Shown here piece after piece: positions 1-6,060 of a stretch of 33,932 nt of DNA. The notes beneath the pieces are model-generated. The model ran no database searches, had not been told where the DNA came from, and was given only the letters and a program-made list of their open reading frames with translations. The stretch's first letter is position 1. Each line of letters opens with the position of its first letter. Origin of the DNA: a virus; the IMG/VR virus record IMGVR_UViG_3300035698_013900, positions 1-33,932 of that record; one strand, given 5' to 3'. Both the position numbers and the translations under genes were made by a program.

Positions 1-1166
1 ATTGTTATTGTAGCAGTAGCTGTCTCTAATTCGGTAAATATTGCATCAAGTCCAGCCGCATCAAAATTACAACCTGATATTGAGAATGATGTTGTAGCAT
101 TAGTTACAACTCCAGACTCTAATAAATCACAACCGCTAAACATTGTTGATGTACCACTTGGAGTACCTAAAAGATCTACACCTTGTATAGCTAACATATC
201 ACCATTCTGTGAAAAAAGGCCTGTAACATAATCAGCATTAGCAGTAGTAAAACCAACTGGAACTGTCAAGAATGAATAGCAACCATATAACATTTCAGAA
301 AGATCGTTTGCATTTGCCATTCCTAACTTACCAGAATTCATATTAACAACATCTTGCATACCAAAGAACATTCTATAATAAGCTACTGCTGTACAATTAC
401 TCATATCAGCAGACCACGTTACCATATTTCGAACATCCTCAAACATACTAGAAACATCTGTTGCAGAACTCATATCAAAATAAGGTAATGTTGTACCATC
501 TAAAGTTAAACAGGATTCAAACATACTTACAAATGTTGAACCTGAACCACACTCAAATGTACTAAAGAAATGTGTCAGATTAGAATCTATGCACATTCTA
601 TCAAAATCAGTTGAATCACCTGCACGTAGAGTACAATTTCTTAGATCCATACTACCTGCATTTTGAAGCATAGATTTACATGTTGTAGCTGAAGATAAAT
701 CCAGCAATGAGGGTAAAACCTCTAAATCATAATTATATAGAAACATTTCTTGTGCAGATGTACAATTCACTAAAAATCTACCTCCATCAAGAACCTCTGA
801 TAGATTCTGACAACCTTTAAACATTTGATATGCTGTAGTCCATCCCATATCACCTATATTATGTATTTTCATAATTAGATGTGAATCAGTGTAATGCAAA
901 TCACCACAACTTATCTCAGTACAAGTACCTATAGCTCGTATTCTATATGTTCCTTCAGCCGCATAACTGTGGGTTGCATTTGCTGCATTCCATACTGTTA
1001 TAGTAGATGAACTTTCATCTCCCCAGTCCACCTCCATATCATAGGTACCAGTAGCTGTTGCTGGAAACCTAAAATCAAATGTGCCTGCTGTAACCATCGT
1101 TATTTCCATATCAAATGCATTATCTACATAATCATAAGAATTAATTATATTACACATACTACTCAT
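1..1166 (-). CDS. BspA-like leucine-rich repeat adhesin, partial (C-terminus beyond left edge)
   Basis: An open frame starts at the ATG at 1164-1166 and runs 388 codons to the left window edge without a stop. An AAGGAG motif lies just upstream, inside the end of the preceding gene. Residues about 40-80 look like a PKD-type beta-sandwich: VDWGDESS, a later HSYAAEGTYRI stretch and a closing GT, the usual WGDG...H.Y...G.Y pattern. From about residue 100 the protein carries BspA/DUF285-type repeats with recurrent MF..C or SMF units (MFKGCQNL, MFESCLTL, SSMFEDV, MFSGCDLL), each followed by a short hydrophobic and Asp/Ser-rich strand. In this family such repeats make surface-exposed solenoids that bind host or matrix ligands. 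Its place at the end of the fibre cluster suggests a receptor-binding or decoration role (inference). The family call is solid; the ligand is unknown. Confidence 0.75.
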   Translation of the reverse strand, partial: MSSMCNIINSYDYVDNAFDMEITMVTAGTFDFRFPATATGTYDMEVDWGDESSSTITVWNAANATHSYAAEGTYRIRAIGTCTEISCGDLHYTDSHLIMKIHNIGDMGWTTAYQMFKGCQNLSEVLDGGRFLVNCTSAQEMFLYNYDLEVLPSLLDLSSATTCKSMLQNAGSMDLRNCTLRAGDSTDFDRMCIDSNLTHFFSTFECGSGSTFVSMFESCLTLDGTTLPYFDMSSATDVSSMFEDVRNMVTWSADMSNCTAVAYYRMFFGMQDVVNMNSGKLGMANANDLSEMLYGCYSFLTVPVGFTTANADYVTGLFSQNGDMLAIQGVDLLGTPSGTSTMFSGCDLLESGVVTNATTSFSISGCNFDAAGLDAIFTELETATATIT

Positions 1167-1176
1167 AATTGACTCC

Positions 1177-1830
1177 TTATGTTCTTGTTCCAATTAACCA
1201 TAATTTTAATCCTGTACCTGCAATAGTACTACCAACTACATCTATGTCAACAGTTATTTCACTATCAAATGGTAGAGAACTAGTTGATATAACAGCAGGA
1301 GTTGCTGCTGTATTACTTGTTTTTTCAGTAGCATCAATTGTCAATTTAGTAGAAAGTATTGTTCCTGTACCAGTTAAATTAATGTCTACAGTAATAGCAG
1401 AACCTGTTGGTGCAGTTTTAACACTAGCTAGAACTGAAGTTAAAGTAAGACCTGCTGGAAGTCTAAATGTAGATTTTGCTGTACCTGTTTCTAATGATGT
1501 GTTCTCATCACTACAAGCTGTTCCAATTTCACATTGATTAGCGTCAGCACTTAATACTCCAAAAGTAGCTGTGATACCTGCACCAGCCATAGCTGTTGCT
1601 AAATCTGCTATTGTCTCTTTCTTACTAGCATCAGAATCATTAGAATCTATAAAACCAAAACTATCAGTAGCAACGTCTATAACTCCAGTAGATAAATCTT
1701 TTAATGCTGAAGCTTTATCATCTATAGCAGCTTTTATAGAAGTACTACTTGCGTAAAAAATATCATCTGCTGTAAGTGCATCAGAGTCATTATAAGCTAA
1801 ATTTATCCAACGTTTTTTTGTCTTTCCCAT
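1177..1830 (-). CDS. Tail-fibre-like structural protein (217 aa)
   Basis: This 217-residue, Ser/Thr/Ala-rich, almost Cys-free protein starts at an ATG with a GAAGGA motif about 10 bases upstream. Residues about 45-95 form a module with SKKETIADLATA followed by GITATFGVLSAD; a close relative of this module occurs in the fibre gene at 2327-4081. The C-terminal half (about 115-217) is a predicted beta-sandwich rich in alternating hydrophobic strands (TGSAITVDINL, STKLTIDATEKTS, FDSEITVDIDVVGST) and ends in GLKLWLIGTRT. I recognise this general type of domain from the ends of phage fibres but cannot name a family. It probably belongs to the tail-fibre complex; the next gene starts 11 bases after its stop region, so the two are likely co-translated. 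The exact role is unknown. Confidence 0.6.
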   Translation of the reverse strand: MGKTKKRWINLAYNDSDALTADDIFYASSTSIKAAIDDKASALKDLSTGVIDVATDSFGFIDSNDSDASKKETIADLATAMAGAGITATFGVLSADANQCEIGTACSDENTSLETGTAKSTFRLPAGLTLTSVLASVKTAPTGSAITVDINLTGTGTILSTKLTIDATEKTSNTAATPAVISTSSLPFDSEITVDIDVVGSTIAGTGLKLWLIGTRT

Positions 1831-1943
1831 AATAAAAATTCCTTCAGTTTTTTGTCGTGTTGCTCAAAGCAGACTCACGAAGATTATCTTACATTCATTT
1901 TAGAAATATAAGATAAATATATCCCGCTTAAAGGATCTTGTTA

Positions 1944-2258
1944 TTAAATACGTGCCCCACCAACATAGATAGATACTTTATCCGCAGTATCTGTATTACC
2001 TGTAAGTGTACCTGCACTTGGTATATATATACCAGATTCACCTAAATCAACTGGAAAAGTCTGACCAGCAGTCAAAGTCTTAGCGATAATCTGATACTCT
2101 GTAACACCTACTATCATATTAATTACTACATCTTCAGAAGTAGAATTTGAATTATGTAGTATAATTGTATCTACTAATGTATTAAATCCTGTTGCGAAAA
2201 TATCCGCTTTAGCCGCTGCAAGCTGAGAAAAAGCTATTAAATCTTTTTTTTCATTCAT
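1944..2258 (-). CDS. Small beta-rich virion protein, hypothetical (104 aa)
   Basis: This 104-residue protein has a short helical N-terminus (about 1-25, ending AAAKADIFA) followed by beta-strand-like segments (VDTIILHNSNS, EDVVINMIVGV, YQIIAKTLTAGQTFPVDL, IYIPSAGTLTG, KVSIYVGGARI). The pattern of a residue-rich strand, LTAGQTF, a Pro turn and a final short strand resembles small jelly-roll-like decoration or fibre-tip proteins found next to phage fibre genes. This is a shape impression, not a family match. The gene lies between two fibre genes. A G+C-rich hairpin (2298-2314) lies between the upstream fibre gene and this one. The function is unknown. Confidence 0.55.
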   Translation of the reverse strand: MNEKKDLIAFSQLAAAKADIFATGFNTLVDTIILHNSNSTSEDVVINMIVGVTEYQIIAKTLTAGQTFPVDLGESGIYIPSAGTLTGNTDTADKVSIYVGGARI

Positions 2259-2285
2259 TTTAAAAATCCTTTTTTATTATCTCAT

Positions 2286-2314
2286 TAAAAATTAAGAAGG
2301 GGTATAAACCCCCT
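2286..2314 (-). terminator. Probable rho-independent terminator after the 584-aa fibre gene
   Basis: Read on the minus strand, an AGGGG/CCCCT stem with a 7-base loop lies 13 bases beyond the stop of the fibre gene at 2327-4081. It is followed by TTCTTAATTTTTAA. The short run of four G:C pairs in a very AT-rich region, together with the T-rich tail, supports a terminator. The T tract is interrupted, so it may be leaky. Confidence 0.5.
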
Positions 2315-2326
2315 CATTGTTATTGT

Positions 2327-4081
2327 TTACGCACTTGCTTCTTCAAAATGAATCGCAAGAATATCACCTTCTAGAATATCTTCAGACAATCCTGTAGCTG
2401 CCCCTGTATTATTAATATGTAACTGATTTGACGATAAAATATCAAAGTCAGGTGTTGCTCCAGTTGATCCTACATTCTGTTTATTCATCTGAGCTATTCC
2501 ACCTTGAGGATTAACTGTAACAGAACTAGCTTCACCAGGAGTTGAAGTTAATGTCAAATATCCTGCTGTAACTTCACCTGATGTTACTATATGAGCGTAA
2601 TCAACACTTGCACCACCGTCAGCACTAAGTACACCAGCTGTAGCTGTGATTCCTACCCCAGCAATTAGTGTGGCAATATCTGCCCATGCTTCTTTTTTAG
2701 AGCCACTATCTGTAGCATCAAGAATAGCTAAACTATCTGCGGCAGGATCAAATACTGCTGCCGCTAAATCATTTAAGTCTACTGAAAGATTACCAGTAGC
2801 GGCTGCAATACCAGAATTAGTTCCAGCTGCTAACATTGTACCAAGAATTGTTCCAGTAATATCTTTATTAGCTGCACTATCAGCACTGTCAGATATGATT
2901 AAACTATCTGCTCCAACAATTGTTGCTTTACCTGTAAGACCAGGAATATCAATTGCTAATACACCTGTTGTAGAACTTAGACCAGAAGCAGTACCTGTAC
3001 CAGCTTGGAATGTACCAAGTTCAGTAAGTGTAGATTTACGCAATGCTCCACCAACACTAATTGCCATTAAGTCAGCTCCAACAGGACTAGTGTCAGCAGT
3101 CATGTTAGCGATATCTACAGCTAAGACTCCAGCTGTATCTGTTAAACCAGTAGTTGTAACTACACCGGCAATCAGCCCTATAAAATCTGATATAGATTCT
3201 TTATATGTGAGGTTATTACTGACATCAACATAAGCAAAATCATCGTCAGCGACTTTTACTGTACCACCTGTAAGACTATCCATATCTAATGAGAAATCAT
3301 TACCTGTTAATAGTACACCATCACTACCTGAATATGCACCTGCACCAGAATACTGAACAAGTGTAATAGCTGTAGTACCAACTACTATTGGATTAGGTGT
3401 TGTACAAACAAAACCATTTCCTGCATTAACTGTACCTTCAGTAACGAAAGTATGACTCCCTGAAAATTCAGTAGCCGTATCCATTGAATCTACTCTTGTT
3501 AATATATAAGCAACTCCTACTGTACCTTCAGTAGTAACCTTATATATGCCATTGTAAGGAGCATTTCCTGCTACCTCATTTTGTACTAATACTATATCAT
3601 TTAAGACTGTAGCCACACTATCAATTGTCAAAACACCAACAGCAGAAGCTGTAAGAGTTGCTCCAACACCAGCTGCACCATTATCATACGCATAAGCAGG
3701 CAATGTTGTAATTGTACCAACAGTTGACGAATACTTTGCTGTTATACCTTCAAAAAGAGTATCTGTATACCCTTTAGTAGCAAACTGATTATCAGCACTA
3801 GGTGTTAATGATGTTGTAGGAATTGCGGTATTATATGTCCATGCACCAGTAATAGCTTCAGCCTGATCAATAAATGCAATTATATCTACATCCGTTAATT
3901 TAGCACTAGCTATAGAACCTGTAAGCATATCATTAGATATCTCACCTGCCGCAATTTTAATACCAGCCGCTGTTGATGTAAGACCTTGACCTGACTCAAA
4001 AAATACACCTACTGCACCGCTCCCAGCATCTTTAAGTGTGTTAGAATCTGTTACAATCCAGTTAAATTTCAACTTACTCAT
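2327..4081 (-). CDS. Tail fibre protein with tandem repeat modules (584 aa)
   Basis: The start is placed at the ATG at 4079-4081 (MSKLKFNW), because AAAGGAG sits six bases upstream. An upstream in-frame ATG at 4114 lacks such a site and would add only 11 unlikely residues. The N-terminus (about 15-105) contains ISNDMLTGSIASAKL and an FATKGYTD-type motif often seen in phage fibres. Residues about 105-245 form a module (TVLNDIVLVQN, APYNGIYKV, GNGFVCTT, ITLVQYSG) typical of long environmental-phage fibre proteins. From about 245 to 490 there are roughly four 50-60-residue repeats, each with a TTGVLA(I/V)DI-like strand, a GADSL/DDFAYV strand and a KKE/RKS turn. The last repeat closely matches the gene at 1177-1830. 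The C-terminal 90 residues are a different beta-rich tip. Role: adsorption fibre (inference from composition and location). Confidence 0.7.
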   Translation of the reverse strand: MSKLKFNWIVTDSNTLKDAGSGAVGVFFESGQGLTSTAAGIKIAAGEISNDMLTGSIASAKLTDVDIIAFIDQAEAITGAWTYNTAIPTTSLTPSADNQFATKGYTDTLFEGITAKYSSTVGTITTLPAYAYDNGAAGVGATLTASAVGVLTIDSVATVLNDIVLVQNEVAGNAPYNGIYKVTTEGTVGVAYILTRVDSMDTATEFSGSHTFVTEGTVNAGNGFVCTTPNPIVVGTTAITLVQYSGAGAYSGSDGVLLTGNDFSLDMDSLTGGTVKVADDDFAYVDVSNNLTYKESISDFIGLIAGVVTTTGLTDTAGVLAVDIANMTADTSPVGADLMAISVGGALRKSTLTELGTFQAGTGTASGLSSTTGVLAIDIPGLTGKATIVGADSLIISDSADSAANKDITGTILGTMLAAGTNSGIAAATGNLSVDLNDLAAAVFDPAADSLAILDATDSGSKKEAWADIATLIAGVGITATAGVLSADGGASVDYAHIVTSGEVTAGYLTLTSTPGEASSVTVNPQGGIAQMNKQNVGSTGATPDFDILSSNQLHINNTGAATGLSEDILEGDILAIHFEEASA

Positions 4082-4165
4082 GTTGTTCTCCTTTGTTTTT
4101 TTAACAGCGTACAATTAATACTTTATTAAATTATACTACTTGTTAATTATTAAATTTAGTTTAAA

Positions 4166-4336
4166 TTATCCCATAACGTGTTTTTTATAAATTTCATACT
4201 TAAAATCCTGTGCTATTAAAGCTTTCTTTAATACTGTTAATTCATCAAACCTTTCTTTATCAGGATAAGATAAATTACTACTTTCATTTAGTGTTTTAAG
4301 CCCCTCATACTCTTTTACAAATTTATCTAATAACAT
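4166..4336 (-). CDS. Small hypothetical protein (56 aa)
   Basis: This short minus-strand frame reads MLLDKFVKEYEGLKTL and ends KKHVMG. An AAGGAG motif lies five bases before its ATG, which follows the stop of the upstream 304-aa gene by nine bases. The protein is highly charged and probably all helical, with no transmembrane segment. It sits where fibre gene clusters often carry small chaperone or assembly genes, but there is no motif to support such a role. The good ribosome binding site and tight spacing argue for a real gene. The 84 bases between its stop and the next start are AT-rich and hold only the AAAGGAG site of the next gene. Confidence 0.55.
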   Translation of the reverse strand: MLLDKFVKEYEGLKTLNESSNLSYPDKERFDELTVLKKALIAQDFKYEIYKKHVMG

Positions 4337-4345
4337 ACATACTCC

Positions 4346-5260
4346 TTATGGTGTTGTAATATAAGTAATACTCATTATTGAACCTATAATCAATTCACCA
4401 TCTAAATCAAAACTGCTCCAAGTTATATCTGAACCTGATAAAATATAACTGTACCCATATATCTGCTCTGAGCTATTTTTTACTTTAACATCTACACTTG
4501 TTGCATTATATGGTGTATTAGATAGTGTTATTTTCTTTGCTGCTATATCAGCAGAATCTAATACAAAAGTTTCTCTAGCCGCTGGAGTAGTAGTATAAGT
4601 TATTGAAACTATAGAACCTATAATTAATTCTGAATCTAAATCCATTCCATTCCAGCTTATATTGTTTCCTGACGCAAAATAACTATAACCATATATTTGG
4701 TCTGGACTATATTGTATTTTTAAATCTACTGACTCTTCAGTAGGAGTATTTGTAACTGTTACAAATTTGTTAGCTAAATCAGTAGCATCTATTATAAAGG
4801 TTTCTCTAAAAGTTGTTTTATTAAATAATTCATTTACAGCACCAATAATAGTTTTATTTGTAGTATTAAAAGAAGTATTAGAAACATCTCCAAGATTAAG
4901 AGCTGTTGTAACGTTAGTATCTTTAAGACCTCCTGTAAGTAGATTTACATTATCACCTATTACAATAGGGTTTAGACTATTACCTGTTTTCTGCCACAGT
5001 TCTATACCAGCATCTATTTTTACCCATATAAGACCTGAAGAATATCTTACTTCATCTCCTGCACTGTAAGTTATTGGACCATGCCCTAAATTCTGAGTAC
5101 CTGCTACACTTACTATTAAATAACTATCTACTGTACCTGTACCATCTACAAGAAATGGAGTGTTTGTAGAAGCGTCCCAATTACCTCGAAACTCTCCTCC
5201 ACCGCCACTACATGACCCTTCTGATATAACATTAATTAAAGGTTGTCTTATTAAAGGCAT
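4346..5260 (-). CDS. Fibre/tail appendage protein with a tandem 77-residue repeat (304 aa)
   Basis: Residues 1-90 contain a Gly-rich patch (SGGGGEFRGNWDAST) and a GDEVRYSSGLIWVKI segment, resembling the carbohydrate-binding or chaperone-like segments found near fibre tips. Residues about 100-150 include KTIIGAVNELF, a motif common in phage fibre stalks. The remainder is two copies of a 77-residue unit beginning RETF at residues 152 and 229. Each unit has the strand order RETF(I/V)(I/L)D, VTVTNTP/ITLSNTP, QIYGYSY, ISWN/ITWS, LDLD or DLDGELIIGSI, and SITY.TTP. The two copies are clearly homologous but diverged, so this is an old internal duplication. It is probably a virion adhesin subunit. No enzymatic motif is visible. 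Confidence 0.65.
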   Translation of the reverse strand: MPLIRQPLINVISEGSCSGGGGEFRGNWDASTNTPFLVDGTGTVDSYLIVSVAGTQNLGHGPITYSAGDEVRYSSGLIWVKIDAGIELWQKTGNSLNPIVIGDNVNLLTGGLKDTNVTTALNLGDVSNTSFNTTNKTIIGAVNELFNKTTFRETFIIDATDLANKFVTVTNTPTEESVDLKIQYSPDQIYGYSYFASGNNISWNGMDLDSELIIGSIVSITYTTTPAARETFVLDSADIAAKKITLSNTPYNATSVDVKVKNSSEQIYGYSYILSGSDITWSSFDLDGELIIGSIMSITYITTP

Positions 5261-5269
5261 TTTTTCTCC

Positions 5270-5581
5270 TTAATATCCTAAACGGACTTCTGCTGTACCA
5301 CTTATATATGTACCTGTTGGAAAACCTATTCTATAATCCCAATCCTCTTCAAACTCATATAACTGATAAGCAAGATTAGGTGCTGTAATTTTACCTGCAC
5401 TTTCCCAAGTACCCCAATGAGCGTATTTCCTTTGCACATTTATCTCACCTGACCATGTACCCTGAGCGGATATATTCAGATAATTCTCTGTACCTCTTAA
5501 TGAAGCACTCTGACGACATTTAGTTCTTATAGTGTCACTGAATTGACCGTCACCAGTTAAAGTTTTCGTTACTTCAGGCAT
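5270..5581 (-). CDS. Small beta-sandwich-like virion protein, hypothetical (103 aa)
   Basis: This 103-residue protein follows a near-perfect AGGAGG ribosome binding site. It is rich in aromatic residues and short strands (YLNISAQGTWSGEINVQRKY, WDYRIGFPTGTY, GTAEVRLGY), a pattern typical of a compact beta-sandwich such as a decoration or fibre-adaptor protein. It has no signal peptide or transmembrane segment. It lies nine bases before the 304-aa fibre gene, so the two are probably made together and may form one appendage (inference). I do not recognise the family. Confidence 0.6.
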   Translation of the reverse strand: MPEVTKTLTGDGQFSDTIRTKCRQSASLRGTENYLNISAQGTWSGEINVQRKYAHWGTWESAGKITAPNLAYQLYEFEEDWDYRIGFPTGTYISGTAEVRLGY

Positions 5582-5734
5582 TTTTAGTTCCCTCCTATAT
5601 TAATAAACCATGTATTAAAGATTTATCAACCTGTTAAATATTATTTCTATAACTTATTATATTTTTATCTTTCCAGTCAATCCTACATATAACAGACGCA
5701 CTAACTCAATAAACTTTTATATTTTTATTTCTTT

Positions 5735-6004
5735 TCATAATAACTTTAATAATTCCTTATTGTTTTTCCCTTTAGTTTTAGTCATTGAATTTAATATATA
5801 TTTAGCTTTCATGCCGTCATTAACAAAATCTACAGTATCAATGCGTTGCGTCATGTATGACTTACTGGCTTTATCATTACTCGAATATTCCCAAAACCAG
5901 CCAGCTAAAGAAATAGTACCAGTTATCAATATTCCTATGATTATTGTTATAACGATATTGTATAAGTTGTATTGTCGTTCTTCGTTTTCTTTTTCTTTGT
6001 CCAT
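5735..6004 (-). CDS. Single-pass membrane protein (89 aa), possible holin-like or accessory protein
   Basis: The first 15 residues are strongly charged (MDKEKENEERQ). A hydrophobic stretch at about 16-38 (IVITIIIGILITGTISLAG) reads as one transmembrane helix. The remaining 50 residues are polar and end in a Lys/Leu-rich tail. A charged cytoplasmic end plus one helix suits a small inner-membrane phage protein such as a class III-like holin or a superinfection factor, but nothing decides between these. The ribosome binding site is weak. A plus-strand frame of equal length overlaps it (5760-6029) and is also hydrophobic; the minus frame is preferred because all neighbours are on that strand. About 150 AT-rich bases separate it from the next gene. 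Confidence 0.45.
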   Translation of the reverse strand: MDKEKENEERQYNLYNIVITIIIGILITGTISLAGWFWEYSSNDKASKSYMTQRIDTVDFVNDGMKAKYILNSMTKTKGKNNKELLKLL

Positions 6005-6060
6005 GTCAATTCTCTGCTTAGTTTTTTAGTGTTGCGTTTCGGGTTTTCTTTTGTGCTTCA

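Noticed and set aside
1169-1537. Plus-strand frame of 122 codons
   Set aside because: It mirrors the minus-strand fibre gene at 1177-1830; composition is the reverse complement of Ser/Thr/Val codons and no ribosome binding site is present.
2646-3233. Plus-strand frame of 195 codons
   Set aside because: It overlaps the fibre gene at 2327-4081 and arises from its biased codons; Ala/Pro/Val-rich without domain pattern.
5640-5690. Promoter-like TTGACT followed by TATAAT
   Set aside because: The spacer is 13 bases, too short for sigma70; the region is very AT-rich, so chance matches are expected.
5760-6029. Hydrophobic plus-strand frame
   Set aside because: It overlaps the minus-strand membrane protein gene; neighbours are all on the minus strand. 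It cannot be fully excluded.
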